A stretch of 64,000 bases of DNA from Rhizobium sp. CFBP 8762 (GCF_014841565.1 NZ_JACYUD010000002.1:166628-230627), one strand, 5' to 3'; shown: positions 17,486-26,762, counted from the stretch's first letter. A program made the numbers and translations. Notes: generated by a model from the letters alone, not told the origin.

Positions 17486-17529
17486 CTAAAGCCCTTCCGG
17501 TGAACACGTGTTCACCGGAAGGGCTTTAG
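17486..17529. terminator. Perfect 44-bp palindrome, bidirectional terminator between convergent operons
   Basis: Positions 17486-17507 are the exact reverse complement of 17508-17529, with no loop spacer in DNA (centre CAC/GTG). The outer bases are CTAAAG/CTTTAG and the inner stem is GC-rich. The A-rich left and T-rich right flanks let it act as a rho-independent terminator in both directions. It lies between the GT4 operon and the convergent acetyltransferase operon. Confidence 0.8.
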
Positions 17530-17536
17530 CTCCGTA

Positions 17537-17588
17537 TTTTGTCGCATTGTCCGGACGCCAAAACGCTTCCGTTTTCACTGGAAATGCT
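17537..17588. repeat. Short interspersed repeat, copy 1 of family A
   Basis: About 52 bp running from TTTTGTCGCATTGTCCGGACG to TTCACTGGAAATGCT, with an AAAAC/GTTTT inner inverted repeat. It matches the copy at 54107-54157 at most positions. It resembles the small palindromic intergenic repeats spread through rhizobial genomes. It ends directly at the stop codon of the downstream minus-strand gene. Confidence 0.7.
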
Positions 17589-18185
17589 TCAGCTCAATCC
17601 GGCGCTTGGTGTGCGTGTGCCAACCGGCTGCGCTGGATTGCCGGCATAAGTCGTCCACGGCTGCAACGTGCGAAACGCAACGCCACGTGCGCCGAGGACA
17701 GCACCCTCCCCAACCGTGACGCCCGGGCCAACAAAAGTTTCGGCAGCAACCCAAGAATTGGCGTGCAGCACAATGGGCTTGAACGTCAGCGCGAAACTCG
17801 GCTCCTGAATGTTATGGGAGGCCGTACACAAATGCGCGCCTTGCGATACGTTGCAGAAATCTCCGATGGTCACCGGGGCCACATTGTAGCAATTGGCACC
17901 GGGACCGAAGGATGAATGCTGCCCCATGGTCAGATTTCCCGGCCACCAGACTGTGGTGCGGCTGTTCACCCGCGCCGTATCGGCCAGCGTTGCCCCGAAG
18001 CGCCGCAGCAACCATAGCCGCCACGCATTGGCTTGTGGCGGGGTCCACCCCGCTAAGCACCGCCACGTGACCATCCACAGCAAACGCTGAAACCGGAACC
18101 GGTTGGTGAAGGTCGGGCCGCCCAGCCGGGGTGTCGCCTGTGCCTGCGCCAGATGCTGTTGAACGCTGTCGCTTGACGGTCCCAT
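17589..18185 (-). CDS. WcaF-like acetyltransferase, left-handed beta-helix (LbH) family
   Basis: 198 residues. The C-terminal half consists of hexapeptide repeats (TVWWPGNLTMGQHSSFG, APVTIGDFCNVSQGAHLC, AAETFVGPGVTVGEGAVLGARGV) ending with PWTTYAGNPAQPVG, as in WcaF/WcaB-type O-acetyltransferases. These use acetyl-CoA and act as trimers. It would O-acetylate the repeat unit. The ATG at 18185 sits 5 bp after the YdcF stop with AAGGA upstream; an ATG at 18194 is directly against the ribosome-binding site and less likely. Last gene of a four-gene minus-strand operon. Confidence 0.85.
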   Translation of the reverse strand: MGPSSDSVQQHLAQAQATPRLGGPTFTNRFRFQRLLWMVTWRCLAGWTPPQANAWRLWLLRRFGATLADTARVNSRTTVWWPGNLTMGQHSSFGPGANCYNVAPVTIGDFCNVSQGAHLCTASHNIQEPSFALTFKPIVLHANSWVAAETFVGPGVTVGEGAVLGARGVAFRTLQPWTTYAGNPAQPVGTRTPSAGLS

Positions 18186-18190
18186 GCCCC

Positions 18191-18850
18191 TCATCCTTTT
18201 GGTATTTCTGATGTTGCATTCCGAGGCGTGATCCAGACACCGCGCAATGCCAGCAAGATGCTGTAGCCCACGGCCTTGGGGTACTCCTTGGCCAGTTGAA
18301 TGCCGCGTGCGGAGGTTGCCAGTTGCCAAAGGGTTTCCTGCTGCTCTGTGGGTGCGGAAAACCACTGGATTTGCGGAGACGCCAGCGTGAAACAGGTAAT
18401 GGCGCGGCGCGTATGAAACCAGCTCGTGACCAGCACCGCCGTTTGCACCCCGGCTTCCCGCAGCAAGGGCGCTGAAAGCTGCGCATTTTCCCAGGTGTTG
18501 CGGGAGGCGCATTCGAGCGTAATGGCGGCAAACGGAACGCCCGCTTCCATCATGGACCGGCGGATGGACGTGCAGTCCCCGTCACCGGTCACCAGAACAC
18601 GAGGCGCTACGCGTGCGCGGTACAGGCTTGCCGCCTTTGCTGCGCGCGATGGCCCGTCCCCACCGAGCACAACGATGGTATCTACGCGTGCCGGAAGGGC
18701 ATCGCGAACGGACAGCAGCCTGTTTCCGCCCGTCAATGCAAGAAGATATAGTGCGCCTGCAACCAGCACGGCCCCTACGAAATACAGCATCAGCTTGGCG
18801 ACGCCGCCGAGACCGGCCCTATCCCTCTCCACCAGACGGATATCCGTCAT
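18191..18850 (-). CDS. YdcF family protein (DUF218, ElyC/SanA-like)
   Basis: 219 residues. One N-terminal membrane anchor (about residues 18-42) is followed by a DUF218 domain: VDTIVVLGGDGPSRAAKAA, RVLVTGDGD, ITLECASRNTWENA, VLVTSWFHTRRA. DUF218 proteins are linked to envelope carbohydrate metabolism (ElyC, SanA), but the reaction is not known. The start overlaps the preceding GT2 stop by ATGA, so it is coupled to it. Its place in a polysaccharide operon suggests work on a lipid-linked precursor. Confidence 0.82.
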   Translation of the reverse strand: MTDIRLVERDRAGLGGVAKLMLYFVGAVLVAGALYLLALTGGNRLLSVRDALPARVDTIVVLGGDGPSRAAKAASLYRARVAPRVLVTGDGDCTSIRRSMMEAGVPFAAITLECASRNTWENAQLSAPLLREAGVQTAVLVTSWFHTRRAITCFTLASPQIQWFSAPTEQQETLWQLATSARGIQLAKEYPKAVGYSILLALRGVWITPRNATSEIPKG

Positions 18851-19680
18851 ACGGACAGCCCCTGATCACGCCGCCGCATTTCCTCGGCTTTTATGGTGAT
18901 CATATATTCGTAGATCGCCAGTAACCGGCAGTATTGATAGCCTTGCCGCCCATCCAGAAAGCCACCGCGCAGCAGATACATGTAGAGAAATCGCGCCTGT
19001 GGGCGAAACGGCAGATGCATGGATAGCTCTTTCAGCCCCTTGCGCCGTGTTTCCGGTCGTTTGTCCAGCAGCATACGCCATGGCACGCCGCTCGTCTTCA
19101 GGCTCTTAATCGTCTCGCGTGCCTCGGCGGCTGAGTATCTGTTGTGCTTGTCGAACCACGCATTCATGCCATTGTTGAAGCTATAGTGCAGGTAATGCGC
19201 GTTGATACGGCCCACCGGACCGTCCCCGGTCCAGTTCAAATGCACCTCACGGGTGGCGTGGACACGCTCCGGGCGAAACAGCCGTGCCGTCCAAGTGGGA
19301 TAGAGGCTGCTATGCTTGATCCAGCGGCCCATGAACATGTTTTTGAACCGGATACGGAAGAAGGATTCCGGTCGGGTCGGGTCCGTGGCGATGACTTTCA
19401 TTTCCTGATAGAGATCATCAGGCGTGATTTCATCGGCATCGGGCATATAGACCCATGCGTGTTTGTAGGAGATTTCCTTCAGCCCATGGAGCCGTTGGCT
19501 CGCCTCCGACTGATGTTCGCGCTGATACACCCGCGCGCCACCCGCCTTGGCAATTTCCACGGTGCGATCGGTGCTGTAGGAATCCAGAACGACGATGTCG
19601 TCACACCATGCCAGCGATTTCAGACAGGCAGGCAGGTTCTTTTCTTCATTCAGCGTCAGGATCAAAACAGATATGCACAC
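18847..19680 (-). CDS. Glycosyltransferase family 2 (WaaE/KdtX-like)
   Basis: 277 residues, GTG start at 19680 preceded by AAGGAG. SVLILTLNEEKNLPACL, DDIVVLDSYSTDRTVEIA and MPDADE are the hallmarks of the WaaE/KdtX type of GT2, whose best-known members add glucose or another sugar to the LPS inner core. TWTARLFRPE and a basic C-terminus with FLYMYLLRGGFLDG match this family. Second gene after the WecA-like transferase (12 bp spacing). Confidence 0.88.
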   Translation of the reverse strand: MCISVLILTLNEEKNLPACLKSLAWCDDIVVLDSYSTDRTVEIAKAGGARVYQREHQSEASQRLHGLKEISYKHAWVYMPDADEITPDDLYQEMKVIATDPTRPESFFRIRFKNMFMGRWIKHSSLYPTWTARLFRPERVHATREVHLNWTGDGPVGRINAHYLHYSFNNGMNAWFDKHNRYSAAEARETIKSLKTSGVPWRMLLDKRPETRRKGLKELSMHLPFRPQARFLYMYLLRGGFLDGRQGYQYCRLLAIYEYMITIKAEEMRRRDQGLSV

Positions 19681-19692
19681 TGGCGCAACTCC

Positions 19693-20772
19693 TTACACTT
19701 CGGTCTGCATGCTTGACGATAATGTCGGCTGGAAACGCGGCTTGGCAGCGGCTGTCAGCGCCTGCACCAGCAAGGTATGGCCCAAGGCTGGCAACAGAAG
19801 GCCGAGCGCCATCGCGTCTGCCGGCAAATCGAAGATAAGCCCAAGATACCCGATCCCACCCAGAAGTGCTGAGGCCAGCACGATCAGCGCCGTCGTCATC
19901 GCAGGCGTAAAACCACTGTCGATCAACAGATGATGCAGGTGCCAGCGGTCGGCAGACATGGGATTGCGCCGGGCGATCAGGCGGCGTGCGATCAGGCTCA
20001 GCGTATCGAGGATGGGTACAATCACCATCCACAGCAATATCTGGAACGGCACACCGGCGCGGCCCGAAGACAGCACCACGACGATGAAGGCGATGAAGGC
20101 ACCGAGTGCCGTGCTTCCGGCATCCCCCAGGAAGACACTTGCCCGCCTGCGCCAAGGGCTGCGAAGATTGAAGAACAGGAAGCCGGTGAGCGCAGCCAGC
20201 AGGGTAACGATAGCCCCCGTCAAGCCGCCGATGTCTTCCAGAACTGCCACGCATAACAGCCAGATGAGGGCCACGGTTGCAGTTCCACCGGCCAACCCAT
20301 CCACACCGTCGACCATATTCCACGCATTGACAAGACCAACGATGAACAGCACGGAGACGACGAGCATACCGATGCTAACGAAGAGCGGCAAAGCAACAGT
20401 GTCCGGCAGGCCTAACGACACAGCGTGCCAACCGGCAGCACTCATCATCGCTACAGCCATGACAATCTGCACAACGAAGCGTGTGATGGCTGGAAGCTTC
20501 AGCCGATCGTCCACCACGCCGATGGCGACGATGCACAAAATGGCCATCCAGAATGCACCGTTCAGGCCAAACCAGTTATCACTCGCCACGCCGCCGAGCG
20601 TAAACGCGATGAACATGGCGATGCCACCGCACATGGGAATGTTACCATCGTGCTTTTTACGATGATCCGGCGCATCCAGCAGGCTAAGCGGAACTGCCGC
20701 CCACCGCAAAACCATCACCAGAACCACGGTTGCGAACACCGTCAGAACAGCGCTTAGTGCCAGAGAGTACAT
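19693..20772 (-). CDS. MraY/WecA-like polyprenyl-phosphate sugar-1-phosphate transferase
   Basis: 359 residues with about 10-11 membrane segments. Diagnostic motifs: DAPDHRKKHDGNIPMCGG near the N-terminus, the Asp-rich VGVVDDRLKLP, NAWNMVDGVDGLAGG, FLGDAGSTALG, and NPMSADRWHLHHLL with the HxHH cluster. This is the WecA/TagO branch, which starts repeat-unit assembly by loading a sugar-1-phosphate, commonly GlcNAc-1-P, on undecaprenyl phosphate. GGGA precedes the ATG at 20772. First gene of the leftward operon and probably the initiating enzyme of the whole locus. Confidence 0.92.
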   Translation of the reverse strand: MYSLALSAVLTVFATVVLVMVLRWAAVPLSLLDAPDHRKKHDGNIPMCGGIAMFIAFTLGGVASDNWFGLNGAFWMAILCIVAIGVVDDRLKLPAITRFVVQIVMAVAMMSAAGWHAVSLGLPDTVALPLFVSIGMLVVSVLFIVGLVNAWNMVDGVDGLAGGTATVALIWLLCVAVLEDIGGLTGAIVTLLAALTGFLFFNLRSPWRRRASVFLGDAGSTALGAFIAFIVVVLSSGRAGVPFQILLWMVIVPILDTLSLIARRLIARRNPMSADRWHLHHLLIDSGFTPAMTTALIVLASALLGGIGYLGLIFDLPADAMALGLLLPALGHTLLVQALTAAAKPRFQPTLSSSMQTEV

Positions 20773-20952
20773 GATGTTTCCCGTAAATGATTTGGGCACC
20801 GCTTGGCCGTGATCGGCAAAGAGAATCGGGCCTTGCATCCGAATTTATCGGGTCGACGGGGGGTACATATATCTAGGAAACGGGTGCAGCCTATCAGCCG
20901 ATTGGCGTAGGTGTCTGCGTGCGGTCATACTCTCTTTCGGCAATCCGGGCGT

Positions 20953-20988
20953 CAAAAACACAAAACCTCGCAGCGGTGAGCTACGAGG
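20953..20988 (-). terminator. Rho-independent terminator of the urt operon
   Basis: Read on the minus strand, a 9-bp stem (CCTCGTAGC / GCTGCGAGG, one G-T pair, loop of 5) is followed by TTTTGTGTTTTT. It lies about 60 bp beyond the urtE stop. Confidence 0.7.
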
Positions 20989-21048
20989 CGCAAAAATGCT
21001 GCCGAATCAATTGGAATTCATTGTGCGCCGGAGCAAGAACGCTGCGTG

Positions 21049-21744
21049 TCAAACGGTTAGATGTCGACGCGCTTCGGGCGTATCCAGCGTCTCGGCGGCG
21101 CCTTCATGGACAATTTCCCCCCGGTCCATGATGTAGACATGATCGGCCAGTTCCCGGCAGAAATCGAGATACTGCTCCACCAGCAGAATGGCCATGCCGG
21201 TCGAGTCGCGTAAGTACTGAATGGCGCGCCCAATATCCTTGATGATGGATGGCTGGATGCCCTCGGTCGGCTCATCCAGCACCAGAATCTTCGGGCGCGT
21301 GACCAGCGCCCGCCCAATGGCAAGCTGCTGCTGTTGCCCACCGGACAAATCGCCGCCCCGCCGCGACAACATGGATTGCAGCACCGGAAACAGGCTGAAA
21401 ATATCGTCCGGGATTGTCCGGTCCCGCCGCTTCAGCGGCGCATAGCCGGTTTCAAGATTTTCTTTCACCGTCAGCAGCGGAAAAATCTCGCGTCCCTGCG
21501 GCACGAAGCCCACACCTTCGCGGGCGCGGTTATAAGGCGCCAGCCCGGCGAGCGCATGTCCGTTAAAAGTTATCGAACCACTGCTTAATGGATGCTGGCC
21601 TGTGATCGCCCTCAACAGACTGGTTTTGCCGACCCCGTTGCGCCCCAGCACGCAGGTGATTTTGCCCGCCTGCGCCTGCAGTGAAATGCCGCGCAGCGCC
21701 TGTGCCGCGCCATAGTGGAGATTTGCGTTTTCAACCGTCAGCAT
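21049..21744 (-). CDS. urtE: Urea ABC transporter ATP-binding subunit UrtE
   Basis: 231 residues, LivF-like ATPase. Walker A is GRNGVGKTS, the signature is LSGGQQQQLAIGRAL, Walker B is ILVLDEPTEGIQPS. The IQPSIIKDIGRAI stretch is characteristic of UrtE. It pairs with UrtD to power the UrtB/UrtC channel. The ATG at 21744 lies 1 bp beyond the urtD stop. Last gene of urtABCDE. Confidence 0.95.
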   Translation of the reverse strand: MLTVENANLHYGAAQALRGISLQAQAGKITCVLGRNGVGKTSLLRAITGQHPLSSGSITFNGHALAGLAPYNRAREGVGFVPQGREIFPLLTVKENLETGYAPLKRRDRTIPDDIFSLFPVLQSMLSRRGGDLSGGQQQQLAIGRALVTRPKILVLDEPTEGIQPSIIKDIGRAIQYLRDSTGMAILLVEQYLDFCRELADHVYIMDRGEIVHEGAAETLDTPEARRHLTV

Positions 21745-21745
21745 A

Positions 21746-22498
21746 TCAGCGCCCCAGATAGTTTTCGATAACGCGCTGATCGGCGCTGACAAAATCGATA
21801 GACCCTTCGGCCAGCACCGAACCTTCTGCCAGACATGTAACCTTGACGCCGAGATCACGAATAAAGCCCATATCGTGCTCCACCACCACAACGGAGCGCG
21901 TCTTTGCGATTTCTTTGAGCAGGATCGCGGTTTCCACTGTTTCGCTGTCTGTCATACCGGCAACGGGCTCATCGACCAGCAACAACTTCGGCTCCTGTGC
22001 CAGCAACATGCCAATTTCCAGCCACTGCTTTTGCCCGTGCGACAGGTTTGCTGCCAGATCGCTGGCGCGGGAGGTCAGCCGAACAGTTGCCAGAATTTCC
22101 TCAATACGAGCCCTATCCTGCGAAGACAGCCTGTAAAACAAGGTCGCAAACACACCGCGCTTGCGGTTCAGCGCCAGTTCCAGATTGTCCCACACCGTAT
22201 GGCTTTCAAACACGGTCGGTTTCTGGAATTTGCGGCCAATGCCCAGTTGGGCGATTTCTGCCTCGTCCTTTTTGGTCAGGTCAATCTGACCTTCAAAAAA
22301 CACCTCGCCACTGTCGGGCCGGGTCTTGCCGGTGATGATGTCCATCATCGTGGTTTTGCCCGCACCATTGGGGCCGATGATTGCGCGAAGTTCGCCGGGT
22401 TCGACCACAAAAGAAAGCGAATTTAGCGCCTTAAAGCCATCGAAGGATACGGACACGCCATCGAGATAGAGCAGCGTCGCAGGTTTGGATATCGTCAT
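21746..22498 (-). CDS. urtD: Urea ABC transporter ATP-binding subunit UrtD
   Basis: 250 residues, LivG-like ATPase. Walker A is GPNGAGKTTMMDIITG, the signature LSHGQKQWLEIGM is the UrtD form, Walker B is LLLVDEPVAGMTDSE, and VVVVEHDMGFI holds the switch His. It begins 3 bp after the urtC stop and works with UrtE at the cytoplasmic face. Confidence 0.95.
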   Translation of the reverse strand: MTISKPATLLYLDGVSVSFDGFKALNSLSFVVEPGELRAIIGPNGAGKTTMMDIITGKTRPDSGEVFFEGQIDLTKKDEAEIAQLGIGRKFQKPTVFESHTVWDNLELALNRKRGVFATLFYRLSSQDRARIEEILATVRLTSRASDLAANLSHGQKQWLEIGMLLAQEPKLLLVDEPVAGMTDSETVETAILLKEIAKTRSVVVVEHDMGFIRDLGVKVTCLAEGSVLAEGSIDFVSADQRVIENYLGR

Positions 22499-22501
22499 GT
22501 C

Positions 22502-23638
22502 TTACTCCGCTGCCTGTGGGCTTGCCGCTGTCATGCGGGCTGTTTCACGCCGTCTCGCCCGCATCTGCCGCCAGGTGCCCACGATGCCCTTGGGTAGAAA
22601 CAGGGTGACGGCAACAAACAGGCCGCCGAGCGCAAACAGCCAGAATTCCGGAAATGCGGCGGTAAACACGCTCTTGCCGAAGTTGACCAGCACCGCACCG
22701 ATGATGGGGCCGATCAGCGTGCCGCGCCCGCCGACGGCGGTCCAGATGACCACCTCGATGGAGTTGGCCGGCGCAAACTCGCCGGGGTTGATAATGCCCA
22801 CCTGTGGCACGTACAACGCACCGGCAACACCGGCCATCATGGCCGAAACGGTGAAGGTGAACAGCTTGATGTTCTCCACCCGATAACCCAGAAACCGTGT
22901 GCGGCTTTCGGCATCACGCACGCCCACCAGCACCTTGCCGAACTTGGAGCGAACAATGCCCGATGCGACCAAAAGGCTGAACGCCAGCGCCACGGCAGTG
23001 GCGGCAAACAGCGCGTTGCGCGTGCCACCCGCCTGAATGTTGAAGCCGAGAATATCTTTGAAATCCGTCAGGCCATTGTTGCCGCCAAAGCCCATTTCAT
23101 TGCGAAAGAAGGCCAGTAGCAGTGCATAGGTCATCGCCTGCGTGATGATGGACAGGTACACGCCAGTCACCCGTGAGCGGAAGGCAAACCAGCCGAAGAC
23201 GAAAGCCAGCAAACCCGGCACTGCCAGCACCATCAGCGCCGCAAACCAGAAATGATCGAAGCCTGTCCAGTACCACGGCAGCTCTTTCCAGTTTAAAAAC
23301 ACCATAAAATCCGGCAATAGCGCATTGCCATAGGTGCCGCGCGCACCGATCTGCCGGGCGAGATACATGCCCATAGCATAGCCACCCAGCGCAAAGAACG
23401 CCGCATGGCCGAGCGAGAGAATGCCACAAAAGCCCCAGACCAAATCCAGCGCCAGCGCCAGCATGGCATAGGTCAGATACTTGCCCATCAGCGAGACGAT
23501 ATAGGTGGGAATGTGAAACGGGCTTGTGGGCGGCACCAAGAGATTCAGCACCGGCACCAGCGCCGCCACAATCAGCAGCGCTGCAATGGCGATGAGAATG
23601 TTGCGATCCAGCGCGCGCAGAAGAAAAGCCGTTATCAT
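22502..23638 (-). CDS. urtC: Urea ABC transporter permease UrtC
   Basis: 378 residues, LivM-like permease with about 9-10 membrane segments. WGFCGILSLGHAAFFALGGYAMGMYL is the family motif region and EFAPANSIEVVIWTAVGGRGTLIGPI the coupling loop. A charged Arg-rich C-terminal tail follows the last membrane segment. Overlaps the end of urtB by 4 bp (ATGA). Confidence 0.95.
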   Translation of the reverse strand: MITAFLLRALDRNILIAIAALLIVAALVPVLNLLVPPTSPFHIPTYIVSLMGKYLTYAMLALALDLVWGFCGILSLGHAAFFALGGYAMGMYLARQIGARGTYGNALLPDFMVFLNWKELPWYWTGFDHFWFAALMVLAVPGLLAFVFGWFAFRSRVTGVYLSIITQAMTYALLLAFFRNEMGFGGNNGLTDFKDILGFNIQAGGTRNALFAATAVALAFSLLVASGIVRSKFGKVLVGVRDAESRTRFLGYRVENIKLFTFTVSAMMAGVAGALYVPQVGIINPGEFAPANSIEVVIWTAVGGRGTLIGPIIGAVLVNFGKSVFTAAFPEFWLFALGGLFVAVTLFLPKGIVGTWRQMRARRRETARMTAASPQAAE

Positions 23639-25239
23639 GCGTCCACCGCCCGACCCTTGAGCGCGAACAGTCCCCTTGGGCGTTTTTGAATGAAAAGAAT
23701 GATCAGCACCAGCACGAAAATCTTGCCCAGCACCGCGCCCGCGTAGGGCTCCAGAAATTTGTTGAGAATGCCGAGCGAGAACGCCCCGACGAGCGTACCC
23801 CAGAGATTGCCGACGCCGCCAAACACGACCACCATGAAACTATCGATTATGTAGCTCTGCCCAAGATTGGGTGACACATTGTCGATCTGCGACAGCGCAA
23901 CGCCCGCCATGCCTGCAATGCCGGAGCCGAGCGCGAAGGTGGCCGCATCGACATAGGGCGTGCGAATGCCCATGGAGGAGGCCATTCGCCGGTTTTGCGT
24001 CACAGCGCGCATTTGCAGGCCGAAGCTGGAGCGTTTCAGAACCGCCAGCAGCGCCAGAAAGACCGATAGAGAAAACACGACGATCCAGAGCCGGTTCCAG
24101 GTAATCGTCAGGCCACCCAGTTCAAATGCACCCGACATCCACGTGGGATTGCCGACCTCCCGGTTCGTCGGGCCAAACAGGCTGCGAACCGCCTGTTGCA
24201 GAATAAGCGATAGTCCCCATGTCGCCAGCAACGTTTCCAAGGGACGGCCGTAGAGAAACCGGATAACCCCGCGTTCAATCACCAGCCCGATGAATGCCGT
24301 GAACAGAAAGGCCAGCGGCAGAGCGATGGCCAGCGACCACTCAAACATATCGGGATAACGGGTGCGGATGACATCCTGCACCACGAAGGTCGTGTAGGCG
24401 CCAAGCATGACCATTTCGCCATGAGCCATATTGATAATGCCCATGACGCCAAACGTAACTGCAAGGCCTATGGCTGCCAGCAGCAGAACCGAGCCAAGAG
24501 AAATGCCGTACCAGACATTCTGTCCCGCATTCCACAGCGCCTGGCGCTCCTCGATGCCCGCAATCGCCCGCTCCACGTCCGGTCGCAGAGTTTCATCCAC
24601 GCTGCCAAGCGCGGACGACAGGATGCCCAGCGCATCGCGATCGCCGCGCTGTCGGATGGTTTCGATGGCCTGTTTTTTCTCGTCTGTTGAACGGTCGGAT
24701 TTCAACAGCGACGCGGCGCGCGCTTCTTCCATGACGCGGCGCACATCGGCGTCTTTTTCGGTCGCCAGCGCGGTCTCCACCAAATCCAGTACCTCACCGC
24801 TCGGTGCCATCAGCACCGATTGGGCTGCGGCCAACCGCGTTTGGCGTTCCGGACTGAGCAGCGTCAGACCGCCCAGGGCCGTGCGCACCGCTCGACGAAC
24901 GGTGTTGTTAACGCGGATTTTCTGCACGGATGCCTTCGGGGCCGTGGCGTCTTCGACACCGGTTATCGGGTCGATCAGGATCACATCATCACCCGCAGCG
25001 CGGGTCATAAACACGCGGGCATCGGATTTGCGTGTGTAGAGATCACCCGCCGCCAGCGCTTCCAGCACAGGCACAGCCTTTGGGTCGCCGGTCTTTGCCA
25101 GCACAGTAATGGCGGCTTCCACATCGGCAAACTTGCCCTGCCCCAACGCATCCACGCTGGAGCGCAGATCAGTCTGGGCCTGAGCAAATGCTGCTTGCAG
25201 CAGCAGACAAAGGGTCAAAATTGCAGTTCTGATGGTCAT
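23635..25239 (-). CDS. urtB: Urea ABC transporter permease UrtB
   Basis: 534 residues. After a signal peptide (about 1-20) there is a roughly 200-residue extracytoplasmic N-terminal region with helical, HEAT-like repeats, then a LivH-like membrane domain (GVMGIINMAHGEMVMLGAYTTF, FGGVGNLWGTLVGA). The long N-terminal part is normal for UrtB and separates it from plain LivH. The ATG at 25239 begins the signal peptide. It follows urtA after 67 bp that contain a GC-rich hairpin. Confidence 0.94.
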   Translation of the reverse strand: MTIRTAILTLCLLLQAAFAQAQTDLRSSVDALGQGKFADVEAAITVLAKTGDPKAVPVLEALAAGDLYTRKSDARVFMTRAAGDDVILIDPITGVEDATAPKASVQKIRVNNTVRRAVRTALGGLTLLSPERQTRLAAAQSVLMAPSGEVLDLVETALATEKDADVRRVMEEARAASLLKSDRSTDEKKQAIETIRQRGDRDALGILSSALGSVDETLRPDVERAIAGIEERQALWNAGQNVWYGISLGSVLLLAAIGLAVTFGVMGIINMAHGEMVMLGAYTTFVVQDVIRTRYPDMFEWSLAIALPLAFLFTAFIGLVIERGVIRFLYGRPLETLLATWGLSLILQQAVRSLFGPTNREVGNPTWMSGAFELGGLTITWNRLWIVVFSLSVFLALLAVLKRSSFGLQMRAVTQNRRMASSMGIRTPYVDAATFALGSGIAGMAGVALSQIDNVSPNLGQSYIIDSFMVVVFGGVGNLWGTLVGAFSLGILNKFLEPYAGAVLGKIFVLVLIILFIQKRPRGLFALKGRAVDA

Positions 25240-25261
25240 GGATGTTACCAGCTTGAAGGAG

Positions 25262-25293
25262 GCGGGGGTGCACTGAAAACCGCGCACCCCCGC
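25262..25293 (-). promoter_or_regulatory. GC-rich hairpin between urtA and urtB
   Basis: A perfect 10-bp inverted repeat (GCGGGGGTGC at 25262-25271, GCACCCCCGC at 25284-25293) with a 12-nt loop and no U-tract. A likely mRNA stabiliser that would leave more message for the binding protein than for the permease genes. Confidence 0.55.
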
Positions 25294-25306
25294 TTGCACA
25301 GGCGAT

Positions 25307-26611
25307 TTACTCGCCCTTGCCGCCGCACTTGCCGGTTGCAGTATTAAAGTTGCCGCATGACATCGGTGCGCGCCAATCGGCAATCAGATCCTTGGAATCG
25401 GGCAGGTAGTCCGACCACTCGTCACCAACGATCAGGCCGGGCGTCTGGCTGACGATATCGAACTGGCCATCATCCTGAATTTCACCGATCAGCACCGGCT
25501 TGGTGATGTGGTGGTTCGGCATCATCGTGGAATAGCCGCCAGACAGGTTGGGCACGGACACGCCGACCATAGCGTCGATGACCTTGTCCTGCTCGGTCGT
25601 TCCGGCCTTCTCAACGGCTTTCAGCCACATGTTGAAGCCAATGAAGCTGGCTTCCATCGGATCGTTCGTCACGCGCTTGTCGTTTTTGGTGTAGGCGCGC
25701 CATGTCTTGATAAATTCGGCGTTGGTGGGCACATCCACCGACTGGAAGTAGTTCCATGCGGCCAGATGGCCAACAAGCGGCTTGGTGTCGATGCCCGCCA
25801 GTTCCTCTTCCCCAACGGAGAACGCGACGACCGGAATGTCTTCCGCCTTGATGCCCTGGTTTGCCAGTTCCTTGTAGAACGGCACATTGGCATCGCCGTT
25901 GATGGTGGAGACGACGGCGGTCTTCTTGCCGGCGGAGCCGAATTTTTTGATGGACGAGACTTCCGTCTGCCAATCGGAGAAGCCGAACGGCGTGTAGTTG
26001 ACGATAATATCTTCCGCCGCCACGCCCTTCGACTTGAGATACGCTTCCAGAATTTTGTTGGTGGTGCGGGGATAGACGTAGTCGGTGCCTTCCAGCACCC
26101 AGCGCTCCACACCCTCGTTTTCCATCAGATAATCGACAGCTGGAATGGCCTGCTGGTTGGGGGCGGCGCCGGTGTAGAACACGTTGCGCTCGGACTCCTC
26201 ACCCTCGTACTGAACCGGGTAGAACAGGATGTTATCCAGTTCCTTGAACACCGGCAGAACCGACTTGCGCGACACGGATGTCCAGCAGCCGAACACGGCG
26301 GAAACCTTGTCTTTCTCGATCAGTTCACGCGCCTTTTCGGCAAACAGCGGCCAGTCGGATGCAGGGTCAACCACCACGGCTTCCAGCTTTTTGCCAAGCA
26401 GTCCGCCCTTCTTGTTCTGCTCTTCAATGAGCATCAGCATGGCGTCTTTTAACGTGGTTTCAGAAATCGCCATGGTGCCGGACAGCGAATGAAGAATGCC
26501 GACCTTGATCGTATCTTCCTGCGCAAAGGCACCGGTTAGTGCGGTGGAGGTCATGGCGGCGGCAAGCAGTGCACCGAAAGCGCGGGCTTTCATGTGTGGT
26601 GTGAATCGCAT
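25307..26611 (-). CDS. urtA: Urea ABC transporter substrate-binding protein UrtA
   Basis: 434 residues. A signal peptide ending GAFAQEDTI exports it to the periplasm. The mature protein is a Peripla_BP_5/AmiC-like binding protein: KVGILHSLSGTMAISETTLKD, VFGCWTSVSRKSVLPVFKE, FYPVQYEGEE, GTDYVYPRTTN. It captures urea or short amides for UrtBCDE. The ATG at 26611 has AGGGGAC upstream; ATG 26593 is an internal alternative. First gene of the operon, divergent from the permease-kinase gene 151 bp away, which may regulate it. Confidence 0.95.
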   Translation of the reverse strand: MRFTPHMKARAFGALLAAAMTSTALTGAFAQEDTIKVGILHSLSGTMAISETTLKDAMLMLIEEQNKKGGLLGKKLEAVVVDPASDWPLFAEKARELIEKDKVSAVFGCWTSVSRKSVLPVFKELDNILFYPVQYEGEESERNVFYTGAAPNQQAIPAVDYLMENEGVERWVLEGTDYVYPRTTNKILEAYLKSKGVAAEDIIVNYTPFGFSDWQTEVSSIKKFGSAGKKTAVVSTINGDANVPFYKELANQGIKAEDIPVVAFSVGEEELAGIDTKPLVGHLAAWNYFQSVDVPTNAEFIKTWRAYTKNDKRVTNDPMEASFIGFNMWLKAVEKAGTTEQDKVIDAMVGVSVPNLSGGYSTMMPNHHITKPVLIGEIQDDGQFDIVSQTPGLIVGDEWSDYLPDSKDLIADWRAPMSCGNFNTATGKCGGKGE

Positions 26612-26762
26612 TGGTCAGTCCCCTCTGGTCAAACGAGGACTCATAGAACCGGTCCCCTGTTGGCAGGAACTATCGCGCTAGAGGCGGCAAAGCCGTATAC
26701 GTTGTTTGACGTAGGTGCGGTGGGGAAAGCGGAAGCCTTTGCCCATGCAACCGCATTAAAAC

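Noticed and set aside
23635-25239. Extra N-terminal region of UrtB as a possible fusion
   Set aside because: UrtB proteins normally have this extracytoplasmic helical region before the LivH-like domain.
26660-26678. TTGGCAG motif upstream of the permease-kinase gene as a sigma-54 promoter
   Set aside because: The distance from GG to the next GC is 11 bp, not 10, and the -12 part does not match.
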